Assembly: GCA_017533825.1 (NCBI GenBank)
Contig: JAFWIE010000040.1
Span: 1-64,000 of the forward strand
Length of the DNA: 64,000 nt
Reading direction: 5' to 3'
Origin: Atopobiaceae bacterium
Lineage (GTDB): Bacteria > Actinomycetota > Coriobacteriia > Coriobacteriales > Atopobiaceae
Under the pieces are notes generated by a model, which did not search any database, was not told the DNA's origin, and worked only from the letters and a program-made list of their open reading frames with translations. Of this stretch, positions 51,041 through 60,341 are shown one piece after another. The first letter of the stretch is position 1; each line of letters starts with the position of its first letter. The translations under genes were made by a program, and so were the position numbers.

Positions 51041-52552
51041 TTGGCAGAGTTCTTCGACGAGTTTCATGCCATACAGCAAGCATACGACAGCAGGTCACTC
51101 GACCTGCTGCGTAGTCCTTTCTCACAAACATACATCGCCCTCTTTCGCAGTGCCTTTCCCGACAAGACCGAGAGTCGCGACGAGGATGATTTACTTCTGA
51201 CCATCGAGCACATGATGGAGGACCTCACGCAGGCGGAGATGAGCGACGCCCTACCCGTGACGGACGGGCGCATGTACACGCCCAAGGAACTGTGTCGCAA
51301 GCTCACCGACGACTTCCGCTGGTTGGAGAGCAGCATCGAGGAGGACGGGCGCAGCTCGTACCGTCTCACCACCGATGCAATGCGTGCCATGGATGCCATC
51401 GACAGCCTCTCGCGCATGGATGCCATCTTCAGCGGTTCGCTCATGCGTGTTCTGCGCGAGGCGCTCACCCGCGCTGCAGCGGTACTCTCGTCCGACAAGC
51501 GCCAGAGAAGAGCCATTCTCGTGGAACGCGTTCAGCGGGCCAAGGACGAGCTCAAGGCATTCGATGCTTCGGGCGGTCGCTACACCATGAGTCGCGAGCA
51601 AGCCCAAGCAGAAGTGCGCACGCTCATCGGCCTCATGCACGACATCCCCGCCGACCTTGCAAAGACAGCCCAGGGCATTCGCGAGCAGACGCGCCAGACA
51701 ACCTCCGACTTCATGAACGACGAGCGGCCTATCGGCGAGATCATGGGCTTGTACCTCGCACGCTCGCGCGACATGTTCGTGAACACCGAGGAAGGAAGAA
51801 GCTTCCTCGATGCCGTCTCGGTGATTGCGGACCCAAGCCAGTCTAACGAGATAGCCGACCTCCTCGACGCCATCGCCAACGCCCAAGCCTTCGCAGGCGT
51901 GGAGTGGGAGCAGCGACGGCGCCTCAACGACGCATGGAATCAGGTGAGCCAGGGCATCGACCGCGTGCTCGAGGCCAAGAACCGCGCCACCAACGTCATT
52001 GGTCACGCCGTCGCCCAGTTCGACAACACCGACCAGCGCGCCCTTTCCAAGGCACTCAAGCAACTCGACAACCTCGCACACCTGTGGGCCGCGCACGCAT
52101 CACACAACGACGTGCTCACCGTCGACACGCGCACGGGCGAGAACCCGATACATCCGCTCATCACCAAGGAAGCCAACCTCACGCCCACGAAGCCGCCCGC
52201 CCTCCTGCGGGAGCATCGCAACGAGGGACAGGAGGTAGACCTTGCGCGTCTCATGCGCGAGGGCGGGCCGCAAACGGTCGAGCTCCTCGCGCGCGTGCGC
52301 ACTCATGCCGTTCGCACGCCCGATGGACGCATCAGCGTCGCACGGTCGTTCAACGCGTTGCCTGCGCGCCAACGGCGTTCCTCTGAGGTCGTAGGCTTCC
52401 TGCAGAGTCTTTCTCAGCAATCAGCCGGCGGCGAACGTATCGTGTGGCATTGCGTGGACACCGACGGCTTCCCACTCGACTGGCTCGGCACCGATATAGC
52501 GCTCACAGACGAGCAGCTTACCCAAGCGGAGGAGACGATTGCCCATGGCTGA
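51041..52552 (+). CDS. jetA: Wadjet subunit JetA (DUF3375, MukF-like kleisin)
   Basis: The 503-aa protein matches the DUF3375 JetA subunit of type I Wadjet, a kleisin-like partner that links the SMC-like ATPase arms and is related to MukF. It is long, helical and charged, with the N-terminal FHAIQQAYDSRSLDLLRSPF and the C-terminal winged-helix region. It starts with TTG at 51041, 4 nt after the 55-aa ORF, with a weak site, so translation is probably coupled. Its stop overlaps jetB by 8 nt. Wadjet systems recognise and cut circular plasmids. Confidence 0.88.
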   Translation: MAEFFDEFHAIQQAYDSRSLDLLRSPFSQTYIALFRSAFPDKTESRDEDDLLLTIEHMMEDLTQAEMSDALPVTDGRMYTPKELCRKLTDDFRWLESSIEEDGRSSYRLTTDAMRAMDAIDSLSRMDAIFSGSLMRVLREALTRAAAVLSSDKRQRRAILVERVQRAKDELKAFDASGGRYTMSREQAQAEVRTLIGLMHDIPADLAKTAQGIREQTRQTTSDFMNDERPIGEIMGLYLARSRDMFVNTEEGRSFLDAVSVIADPSQSNEIADLLDAIANAQAFAGVEWEQRRRLNDAWNQVSQGIDRVLEAKNRATNVIGHAVAQFDNTDQRALSKALKQLDNLAHLWAAHASHNDVLTVDTRTGENPIHPLITKEANLTPTKPPALLREHRNEGQEVDLARLMREGGPQTVELLARVRTHAVRTPDGRISVARSFNALPARQRRSSEVVGFLQSLSQQSAGGERIVWHCVDTDGFPLDWLGTDIALTDEQLTQAEETIAHG

Positions 52553-53309
52553 CGACCTTATCGACGAGTACGAGGATGGCCTGAAGGGGACCAGCCTGAA
52601 CGTAGACGCAACAGACGAGACTGCGCAGGGTGGTGATGACCTTGACTTCAACATATACGAAGCGGAGGGGCCAGACGGCCTCTTTGATGGCGACCAAGGC
52701 GACCTGCCCGCCGAAGCGCGCTATGCGCTTACGCGCCTGGTGCGCGATCGCTATGTTGCCGACGAGGCGGGCGGGAAGTATCGTCTCTCCACTTACTCGC
52801 TCATCCTCAACTACCGAGAAGACATCCAGCGCAACCTCAATAACCTCTGCTTGACGCTCAACCTCAACGAGAAGTATAGGGTTGCGTGGGCATCGACCGC
52901 TCCCTTCGATGGCAACATGCCGGGCGTCGTCCTGAAGCGTGGCCTCGTGCAGAAGCGCGACGTCACCTTACTCCTCATCACGCTACGCATCGCGGCGCAA
53001 AATGCCGAGCTCGAGGGGCGGACCCGCTGGTACATAGACCGCGAGGACATCGACACCTCCTTCATGACGCTCTCTCCCTACGCCAACGAAGGAAATGCCG
53101 CTCTCGTGCGCCAGCGCGTCAACGCCGCCATCTCTGAGGCATGTACCTGCGGGTATCTCGAGCGCTCGGAGACATCCGGCGAACGGTATCGCATTCTGCC
53201 CATCGTCCCTGCCATCATCACGCTCGAGCGCGCCCAGGAGCTCATCGCACAGCTCACGGAGCTCATGCCCGACGACGTCCTGCAAGGAGGTGCTGGCGAT
53301 GTCCGCTAA
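52545..53309 (+). CDS. jetB: Wadjet subunit JetB (DUF4194, MukE-like)
   Basis: The 254-aa product is a DUF4194-type winged-helix subunit that binds the JetA kleisin and stabilises the complex, by analogy with MukE. An acidic N-terminus (EYEDGLKG... GGDDLDFNIYEAEG) precedes the folded domain, which includes ARYALTRLVRDRYVADEAGG and YLERSETSGERYRILP. The start at 52545 has GGAGGA upstream. Its stop overlaps the jetC start by 11 nt, typical of Wadjet operons. It is required for activity in studied systems. Confidence 0.87.
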   Translation: MADDLIDEYEDGLKGTSLNVDATDETAQGGDDLDFNIYEAEGPDGLFDGDQGDLPAEARYALTRLVRDRYVADEAGGKYRLSTYSLILNYREDIQRNLNNLCLTLNLNEKYRVAWASTAPFDGNMPGVVLKRGLVQKRDVTLLLITLRIAAQNAELEGRTRWYIDREDIDTSFMTLSPYANEGNAALVRQRVNAAISEACTCGYLERSETSGERYRILPIVPAIITLERAQELIAQLTELMPDDVLQGGAGDVR

Positions 53310-56300
53310 CATGCTGCTCCTCGCGAACCAGTGGCGGCTGTGCCGCATCCAACTCATCAACTGGGGCACCTTCGACGGATACCACGACCTGCCCATCTGC
53401 GCCCATGACGGTGAGGGCGCGGCCTCGGTCGTGTGCATAACGGGCAAGTCCGGCACCGGAAAGTCCACGCTCTTCGACGCCGGAACCGTTCTCATGATGC
53501 CTTACGGTCGCACCCTCAACGCAGCCTCGAACCTTGCGCGTGGCGGCTCTCCGCGCGCGGTGCGCACCTACGTCAAGGGCATGCTCGACACCGTCACCGA
53601 CAACCGCGGGCGCACCAAGGGCAAGTACTTGCGTGACGACTCGACGCTCATCTGGTCAGCCATCGTGCACACGTGGGAAGACACTTCCGGTGCCCTCTTC
53701 TCAGCGGCGCACTTCTTCCAACTGAAGCCGGGAGGTGTAGAGAACGACCTGGACCACACCTTCGTTACGACGCCCGGGCACCTCAACCCCCTCTCGCTGC
53801 AGCCCTATGCCACCGGGCGGTTCCGCGCACGTGACGTGCGCGCCGTCTACCCCGACTGCACGGTGTACGACGGTTCGGGGCGGTTCTTCCAGGCCATCTA
53901 TTCCACGCTGGGCATCGGCGAGGCCGGCAACGGATCCAACGCCATGAAGCTCCTCTACCGCATCCAGTCGGGCATTCCGATGACGAATGTGGATGACCTC
54001 TTCAAGGAGCTGGTACTCGACCCGCCATCCACCTTTGAGCTTGCGCAGTCCGCCATCGACTGCTACGACAATGCCCAGACCGTCTGGGTAAAAATCGATG
54101 AGGCCAGGCGCAAGCGCATCATGCTCGAGGGCATCGATGAGCTGCACGCTCGCATGCAGGAGGCGCTGCAGCAGGATCGGCTCGTCTCGTCGCTCGCCCA
54201 CACCGCCCAAGACGGTCCGTTCCGCCTGTGGCTCGAGCGACATCGGCTTCAGATGGCACAAGACGAGCTCGTCAGCCAAAAAGCATCGCTCTCCCGCAAG
54301 CGGGACGAGCACGTGCGCAAGGTGGAGGACAAGCAGCGCCTCAACGCGGAGTTGCTCCAGATCCAGCAGAGCATCTTCGAGCATGGCGGAGGTGCACTGC
54401 AGAAGCTGCACGCAGACCTTGCGGAGAGCCAGGCACGCGCTGCCACGGTGGAACGGAGGCGCGCCAACCTCAAGCAGACCTTGGGCGCCGCGGGGAAAGA
54501 CCTCCCCGAGAGCCGCGAGGACTGGAACGAGCTTCTCGACTGGTCGGATGACCGGTCGGCCAACGCACCGCGCGAGCGTACGCAGTTGCAAGACGAAATT
54601 GACGAGCTAGGCGCTAAACTCATCAACGCACGGGACCGCATCGCAAGCATCCAGCGCGACCTCGACTACTACCGGGAGCATCGCACCTGCATAACCCAAC
54701 CGATGGCGCGTGCTCGCGACCTCATGGCGCAGGCTGCGGGTCTCGACCCCACCGACATCCCCTTTGCCGCCGAGCTCATGGACGTGCCGCGCGAGCAGGA
54801 GCTGTGGCGCACGGCCGTCAACATCTCGCTCGTGCACATCGCCGACCGCATCCTGGTGGACAAGGACATCGAGCGCGCGTTCCGCCGCGCTATCGACGGT
54901 CTGGGCACCGAGCTCGGTCGCCGGTATCACTTCGACTTCGTGGACCTCGACAAGGACTACCCTGCCACCCCTCGTGCCGGCCACGTCTCCTCCAAGGTCG
55001 TCTACCGCGAGGACTCCCCCTTCGTGCCGTATGTTCGCAGTCTCGTGTGCAGCTCCACGGACCACCTGTGCGTAGACACGGTGGGTCAGCTCATGGGTGG
55101 CGGTGCGCGCATCACCCCCTCCGGACAAGAACGCGTGGGCAACCGAGGTGCCATCGGTCACAGCAAGAGCACGCTTATCATCGGCTTTGCCAACGACATG
55201 CTCATCGCAGACAGCGAGGCCGAGCTCGAGGACGCGCGACGCGAGGCCCAGGAGCTGGGGCACACTCGTTCGACCGCGACGAGGCGGCGCGACGGCCTCG
55301 ACGCCGAGCTACGTGCGTCACGCGAGATCTCCAGCCTCATGTGGGACGAACTCGATGCGCGGGGTATCGCGGAACGCATCGCGCAGATTCTCGCTGACCT
55401 CGACCGCCTCGAGCACGATGACGAGCTCCAAGCGCTTCATTGCATGCGCGAGCAGAAGCAGGAGGAGGCGGACCGGGTGACGGCGGCATGCGACCGGCTG
55501 CAACATGCCATCGACGACCTCGAGGGCAGTACCAAGGCGCTCGCGCTTCTCATCGAGCAGACGCGCGTCTTCGTGCATGGCATCGAACAGACGGGTATCG
55601 TCGTCACCGACGCCCAGAAGCTCCTCGCACGGAGTTCCGTCGCGCAGACCGAGGCAACCCTTGCCGATCGCGCCACCATCGTCCGCTCATTCGATCAGGT
55701 GGCGGCCAGGGCACGCACGTGTCTCACCGAGCTGCAGCAGAGCCAGCGCGACCTCGCCGACCAGCAAAGGCAGCGCCTTGAGCTCTCCTTCAAGAACTAC
55801 CACGCCACCTTCATGCCCGACGACACGGAGCACGGCGTCGACCTCGAGGAATACCCATACTATCACGCGATTCTCGTCGACCTGGTGCAACAGCGACTCG
55901 ACGAGCCAGAATCGGAGTGGGAGGCCTCCATGTTGCGCGACGTAGCCCAGCACCTTTCGCAGCTGCAAAACGGCTTCGAGGTCGAGGAGCGGGCAATCGG
56001 CGAGCGCCTCAACCCGGTGAACCAGATCCTCGGGCAGTTCGCCTTCGGCGAGCGGCGCAGCCACCTGAGCGTCGTTGCCGAGCGGCGCACACTCTCTGAC
56101 GTCCGCCAGTTCCGTCGACGCCTCCGCAGGCTTACGGCTCTTTCTACCGCATACGACTTCGAGGGCGGCGAGGAGGAAATCCGCCGCGAACACCGCGCCT
56201 TAGGAAAGTTCGTGGACCTGCTGCGGCAGGACCTCGCGACCACAGGCAAGAATGCCCGTCACTACCTCGACACGCGCCATGGCGTACACATCGTCGCACA

Positions 56301-56739
56301 CGAGACGCCCGCCAACGACCAAGAAAGCACCGGCGAGGTGGTCGTCTACGACTCCATCAACGGCAAGAGCGGCGGGCAGTATCAGGAACTCGTGGCATTC
56401 ATCCTGGGAGCCGCCCTCCTGTACTGCCTGGGCTACAACTCGGCGACGATGCCGTCCTATGCGCCGGTTTATCTGGACGAGGCCTTCATCAAGGCGGATT
56501 CCGAACACACGCGGCGGGCGCTCGGAGCTCTGAGCGGCCTGGGCTTCCAGGTGGTGATCGCGGTGCCAGACGGCAAGGTAGAGGCGGTGGCACCCCTCGC
56601 TTCCCAGATACTCAGCCTCACCAAGGACCCGCGCACGGGCATCACCCAGACGCACTCGATTCTGCGCGACTGGCGGGCACGCGCCACCGATAGCGAGAAT
56701 GGCATATACGGTCTTCAGGACGCACGATGGCTGGACTAA
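53299..56739 (+). CDS. jetC: Wadjet subunit JetC (SMC/MukB-like ATPase)
   Basis: The 1146-aa protein is an SMC-like ATPase that extrudes DNA loops. Walker A is ITGKSGTGKST (about 47-57), with NWGTF before it, and the ABC signature is at about 1023 (KSGGQYQELVAFI) followed by Walker B YAPVYLDEAF and the D-loop. Between them are coiled-coil arms (about 270-440 and 690-850) and a hinge-like centre (about 490-640). Strong site AAGGAGG precedes the ATG. JetABC together with JetD cleaves circular plasmids after loop extrusion, as shown for other Wadjet systems. Confidence 0.93.
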   Translation: MSANMLLLANQWRLCRIQLINWGTFDGYHDLPICAHDGEGAASVVCITGKSGTGKSTLFDAGTVLMMPYGRTLNAASNLARGGSPRAVRTYVKGMLDTVTDNRGRTKGKYLRDDSTLIWSAIVHTWEDTSGALFSAAHFFQLKPGGVENDLDHTFVTTPGHLNPLSLQPYATGRFRARDVRAVYPDCTVYDGSGRFFQAIYSTLGIGEAGNGSNAMKLLYRIQSGIPMTNVDDLFKELVLDPPSTFELAQSAIDCYDNAQTVWVKIDEARRKRIMLEGIDELHARMQEALQQDRLVSSLAHTAQDGPFRLWLERHRLQMAQDELVSQKASLSRKRDEHVRKVEDKQRLNAELLQIQQSIFEHGGGALQKLHADLAESQARAATVERRRANLKQTLGAAGKDLPESREDWNELLDWSDDRSANAPRERTQLQDEIDELGAKLINARDRIASIQRDLDYYREHRTCITQPMARARDLMAQAAGLDPTDIPFAAELMDVPREQELWRTAVNISLVHIADRILVDKDIERAFRRAIDGLGTELGRRYHFDFVDLDKDYPATPRAGHVSSKVVYREDSPFVPYVRSLVCSSTDHLCVDTVGQLMGGGARITPSGQERVGNRGAIGHSKSTLIIGFANDMLIADSEAELEDARREAQELGHTRSTATRRRDGLDAELRASREISSLMWDELDARGIAERIAQILADLDRLEHDDELQALHCMREQKQEEADRVTAACDRLQHAIDDLEGSTKALALLIEQTRVFVHGIEQTGIVVTDAQKLLARSSVAQTEATLADRATIVRSFDQVAARARTCLTELQQSQRDLADQQRQRLELSFKNYHATFMPDDTEHGVDLEEYPYYHAILVDLVQQRLDEPESEWEASMLRDVAQHLSQLQNGFEVEERAIGERLNPVNQILGQFAFGERRSHLSVVAERRTLSDVRQFRRRLRRLTALSTAYDFEGGEEEIRREHRALGKFVDLLRQDLATTGKNARHYLDTRHGVHIVAHETPANDQESTGEVVVYDSINGKSGGQYQELVAFILGAALLYCLGYNSATMPSYAPVYLDEAFIKADSEHTRRALGALSGLGFQVVIAVPDGKVEAVAPLASQILSLTKDPRTGITQTHSILRDWRARATDSENGIYGLQDARWLD

Positions 56740-57890
56740 AGACCGAGGCCGACATCCGTCGCGCGCTCTCGCGCAGGTTGTCCCAGTGTTTCGTCGCCGA
56801 GGCGGCGGGCATCTGCACGGAATGGCCCTTCGTCCTGCCGCTTGGCCATCCCTCGCGCGAGGCGCTTCTCGGCGGCCTGGGCGAGCTTGGTGTCCTCACC
56901 CAGACGTTGCGGGCTTGGGACCAGGAGCTCGGCACGACCACCACCTACACCATGCGCGACGCGGGCGGACCGAAGCGCGTGCCAACGCACCTCTCCGTAC
57001 CCACCGCCGACGTGGCTGCACGCATCGCCGAGCCACGCAGGGGCGAACCGTGGAAACGCATTCTCGACCGCACACGAAGACGGGCCCACACTGTGCGGAC
57101 GCAATTCCCACAGCTTGACGACACAGTCGTTGCCCGCATTCTCAAGGCACTGGATGGCTGCAACGACCTCGAGTGCGAGCAAGTCTTGAGCGCGGGAGCG
57201 TGGTTCTCCGCGCATGACGCACGCGGCCTCACCTTGCGACAGGTACCGATTCCCGGTATCGATTCCAAGTGGCTCGACAACAAACGACGTCGCAACCTCG
57301 TTTGCCTCCTCGCAGGCAAAGAAGAGCTCGGTCTCGCGGGCTGGGCGCCTTCGGTGCAGCTCGCCTATCTGGACCCGGACCACCTCGCGCACGGCGGCAG
57401 GCACTTCGACAGCTGGGTATGTGGAGACGTCATCACCCTCGCTTACGTGCCCGAGCGCGTCATCATCGTAGAGAACAAGGACACCTACCGCTGCTTCCCG
57501 CAGGTCGAGCGAAGCATCTGCGTGTTTGGGTCCGGGTTTGCCGGCCTTTCTGTCGTGGGTGAGCTGCCTTGGGTGCGCGACGCCGATGAGGTCGTCTACT
57601 GGGGTGACCTCGACGCCGACGGCTTCGAGATTCTCAACGCCTACCGTGTAGCGGGAATCGAGTGCCGCAGCATCCTCATGGACGTGCCTACGCTCGAGCG
57701 GTTTGGACGTTATGGGACCAACCTTGAGAAGGACCACAAGACGCGCATCCTTCGGCAACGCAAGGAGCTGTCGCTCCTCTCTGCGGATGAGCGCGCGGCC
57801 TATGAGCTCATCACCGATCCCGCCTACACGGGCAACCGGCGCCTCGAACAAGAGCGCATACCCCTAGCTGAGGCGCGTGCGGCCCTGTGA
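56727..57890 (+). CDS. jetD: Wadjet nuclease JetD (DUF3322/DUF2220, Toprim-like)
   Basis: The 387-aa protein has an N-terminal DUF3322 helical domain and a C-terminal DUF2220 Toprim-like nuclease. The metal residues are visible: Glu249 in VENKDTY, and Asp294 and Asp296 in WGDLDADG, the Toprim E and DxD. In Wadjet, JetD cuts DNA held by JetABC. The gene overlaps the end of jetC by 13 nt, so all four proteins are co-translated. There is no further gene in the operon, and a set of 13-bp tandem repeats follows the stop codon. Confidence 0.92.
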   Translation: MAGLKTEADIRRALSRRLSQCFVAEAAGICTEWPFVLPLGHPSREALLGGLGELGVLTQTLRAWDQELGTTTTYTMRDAGGPKRVPTHLSVPTADVAARIAEPRRGEPWKRILDRTRRRAHTVRTQFPQLDDTVVARILKALDGCNDLECEQVLSAGAWFSAHDARGLTLRQVPIPGIDSKWLDNKRRRNLVCLLAGKEELGLAGWAPSVQLAYLDPDHLAHGGRHFDSWVCGDVITLAYVPERVIIVENKDTYRCFPQVERSICVFGSGFAGLSVVGELPWVRDADEVVYWGDLDADGFEILNAYRVAGIECRSILMDVPTLERFGRYGTNLEKDHKTRILRQRKELSLLSADERAAYELITDPAYTGNRRLEQERIPLAEARAAL

Positions 57891-57897
57891 TGGCGCG

Positions 57898-57936
57898 ACA
57901 CGAGGTTGTCACAAGAGGTTGTCACAAGAGGTTGTC
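57898..57936. repeat. 13-bp tandem repeat, three copies, after jetD
   Basis: ACAAGAGGTTGTC occurs at 57911 and 57924 and, with two changes, at 57898, all in 13-bp register. Each unit is itself nearly palindromic (ACAA...TTGT). It lies 8 nt after the jetD stop and could act as a terminator or a site for expansion. Confidence 0.8.
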
Positions 57937-58130
57937 CCCCGAAATACGTTTCTCCGCTCACGGCTATGATCCTCACTTAGCGTGGATGTGCGATACCATG
58001 GTTGTGATGTAGTCAGCCACAGAACATGTGGCAAAGGCCGGTAAAACGATGGTCTGCTTTGCAGCAACTCGCATCATGGCGCATCGTCAGTGCGAGGTTT
58101 GCAGTGCCATCGCAGTGGAGGGGAGTCATC

Positions 58131-59078
58131 ATGCATTGTCCGCATTGTGGGCGCGTCATCTCCGACAACTCAGAGGTCTGCAGCGTATGTGGCAAGCGCA
58201 TCGCGCCCGATCCGGAGGCGTCATCTCAACCACTGGTGGGCCACCTGGAAACCATCGAAGAAAAGAGCACAGGCACGGACGCCGAGAGCGATGTGGCGTC
58301 CACCAACGTACCAGAGTCCAAGCTTTCCAAAGCAAACAAGTTCTCGAGCATCATTATCTTTATCTGCTCCATCATCACTCTTGTCTTCAGCCTCATCAGG
58401 TTCGTCGGCACCGTCAGAAGCTGCGCGCAGCCGCGGACACAGACGCAGACCGTCGAGACCACCACCGACAACGGAAGAGACGACACCACCTCTGGCAATG
58501 ACATCACGGGCGGTGACGACATCACAGAGGTAGTCACCACCTCCTTCATCCCCAGCAACACATCACTCAACGAGCTCGATGCTGAGGGCAACATCAAGGC
58601 GCGAACGCTTCTCTTCTACAACGGCGGAAACATTTCGAGCTTCCTCAAGAACAGCGGCTATGTTCAACAGAGCCGCGAGGGCGGCATCGTGTGGACGGAC
58701 CGCGACGAGAAGTGCATCTTGGTCACCTATCGCGGCGAAGACGCGCACGTCGCGACCAAGGATGAGTTCGAGCGGATGCAAGACAACCTGGGTGCTGGAG
58801 AGTGTACGTGGGTCTCGCTGCGCGTCTCTGGCTACCATAACGTCGTTGAAGCAATCGAGGGGTCCGACCTCTCCGTCCCGGAGTGCACCATTTTCTCGAA
58901 CGAGCAGGCATGCGGCATTGCCGAGAGCCTATACGCCAAGTTCTTCTTCACAGCAACCCGCGAGGACGATGGCATGGTCTGCATCCAGATCTTCAACAAG
59001 TGGGCTATCGAAGCCGGCGCAATGGAGAACTACGGGACCACTATCGAGGAAGTCTACGAAGGCTTCGTCAACGCATAG
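58131..59078 (+). CDS. Zinc-ribbon single-pass membrane protein
   Basis: The 315-aa protein begins with a zinc ribbon (Cys3, 6, 17 and 20: MHCPHCGRV and CSVCGKR), then an acidic linker and a membrane helix (about residues 72-93, SIIIFICSIITLVFSLIRFV). An extracytoplasmic Thr/Asp-rich segment (TVETTTDNGRDDTTSGNDIT) and a folded C-terminal domain of about 170 residues follow. The start at 58131 follows GGAGGGG. Zinc-ribbon plus membrane plus outer domain is a pattern seen in several small proteins of this window. The family is not recognised. It lies 240 nt downstream of jetD and is probably separate from it. Confidence 0.7.
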   Translation: MHCPHCGRVISDNSEVCSVCGKRIAPDPEASSQPLVGHLETIEEKSTGTDAESDVASTNVPESKLSKANKFSSIIIFICSIITLVFSLIRFVGTVRSCAQPRTQTQTVETTTDNGRDDTTSGNDITGGDDITEVVTTSFIPSNTSLNELDAEGNIKARTLLFYNGGNISSFLKNSGYVQQSREGGIVWTDRDEKCILVTYRGEDAHVATKDEFERMQDNLGAGECTWVSLRVSGYHNVVEAIEGSDLSVPECTIFSNEQACGIAESLYAKFFFTATREDDGMVCIQIFNKWAIEAGAMENYGTTIEEVYEGFVNA

Positions 59079-59549
59079 CGAACGGCACGAGTCCACTGAC
59101 CCACTAGCCCACGGACGCTGGCCCGCAGGAGACGGTTGCCCATCGGCCAACGTCCGTCTTGAAGCAACGATGCGCCTCCCCACAGCGTAGACCGAGCCCA
59201 TGATTGGTCTTGAGTCTCCCGCTGACGCCACCTCACCTCATACTCACTCGGTGGTACCATTCGACCGGTGAGAATTGCAGAGAAATCGGCGATGTGGGTA
59301 GTTTTTTGGTCTCCGATTTCACGGGGTCTGGATTGCACCCCCTCTGACCTGCGCAAACGCGGGGCTCGTCTCCGCCCGATGGAGAATCCTGACCGCAAAA
59401 CTACCGAAACCGACCAAAAACATGCATATTTCATCGGACGATTGGTACCGCCCAAAGCCGACGACCCACGTCCCACGCAAAAGCCGCACGGAGCCTGACC
59501 GCAACGGACGAAGTACGCACCTGAGAAGCCGCAAACCTTGTTGCCGGCG
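59079..59549. other. 471-nt stretch without a gene; structured non-coding candidate
   Basis: No believable gene is present. A local fold is visible. GAAATCGG (59282-59289) pairs with CCGATTTC (59313-59320). GGTAGTTTT (59297-59305) can pair with AAAACTACC (59398-59406), and TTTTTGGTC (59303-59311) with GACCAAAAA (59412-59420). The two long-range pairings are partly exclusive, so alternative structures are possible. It may be a small RNA, a regulatory leader or a repeat. No promoter or terminator was established. Confidence 0.4.
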
Positions 59550-60323
59550 TCAGGTAGCGTCGGAGACGTCGTTGGCGTTGTCACCACCGGAGACGTCGGC
59601 GGCATCCTCCGCGATGGCAGCCGTTATGGCCCCTACCGTCGCGCGCCACTGTTCCTCCGGCGTGATGGTCGCCTCGCCATCACCATCCTGCTTGCCGTAG
59701 CTGCCGAACTGTGCATGGTTGCCACCCTCAATGACGCGCTCGACGAAGGTCTCGGGTGCGTAGGCGCGCGCTGACTCGACCTTTTCTCGATCGATGACGC
59801 CATCCCGCGCGCCAAGCACCTGAATCTCGACAGAATCATCGTCGAGCTTCTCGTTTGGATACGAGGCGCAAAGCACTACGCCCCGCACCTCACCGGAATG
59901 GTCTGCGGCAAACCCCGATGCCGCCACGCCACCCAGCGAATGGCCACCCACGTACCAGATGTCGTAGTCATGCGCCTCAATCACACGCGCGGCAGCATCA
60001 CCGTCAAACAAGGCAAAGTTGAGCGGCATCCGCACCAAGCAGGCATCCACGCCCTCGTGCGCGAGCAGATGCAGCAAAGGGGCGTAGGCGCTGGCTTCCA
60101 CCTTGGCTCCCGGGTAAAAGACCAACGCCGTCGTGGTCGAGGGACCATCGAAGCGCCAGCCGTACGCGGTCTCCTCCACCGTCACAGCGTCATCTGACTC
60201 CAAGGCGGCAAGCGCAACATCGTCTGCGTGATAATAGTCCGAGAAGTACGCCACGCCGGCAAGCAGCAGCATCACCAGCGCACCAAGGATGATGAGCGGC
60301 CATCTACGACGCTTGGTTGTCAT
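59550..60323 (-). CDS. Membrane-anchored alpha/beta hydrolase
   Basis: The 257-aa protein has one N-terminal hydrophobic helix (about residues 9-27, PLIILGALVMLLLAGVAYF), then an alpha/beta-hydrolase domain with nucleophile elbow GGHSLGGVAASG (GxSxG), catalytic Asp in LGARDGVID and His in GGNHAQFG. It probably faces outside as a lipase or esterase-like enzyme. The C-terminus is acidic and Asp/Ala-rich. GGGGGAG lies before the ATG. The upstream LysR gene ends 18 nt away on the same strand, so co-transcription is possible. The substrate is unknown. Confidence 0.82.
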   Translation of the reverse strand: MTTKRRRWPLIILGALVMLLLAGVAYFSDYYHADDVALAALESDDAVTVEETAYGWRFDGPSTTTALVFYPGAKVEASAYAPLLHLLAHEGVDACLVRMPLNFALFDGDAAARVIEAHDYDIWYVGGHSLGGVAASGFAADHSGEVRGVVLCASYPNEKLDDDSVEIQVLGARDGVIDREKVESARAYAPETFVERVIEGGNHAQFGSYGKQDGDGEATITPEEQWRATVGAITAAIAEDAADVSGGDNANDVSDAT

Positions 60324-60341
60324 ATCACTCCCCCAATTTCA

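Noticed and set aside
59054..59605. 183-codon minus-strand frame in the gene-free stretch
   Set aside because: It overlaps the alpha/beta hydrolase C-terminus, has no ribosome-binding site and shows an unstructured, Arg/Ser-rich translation.
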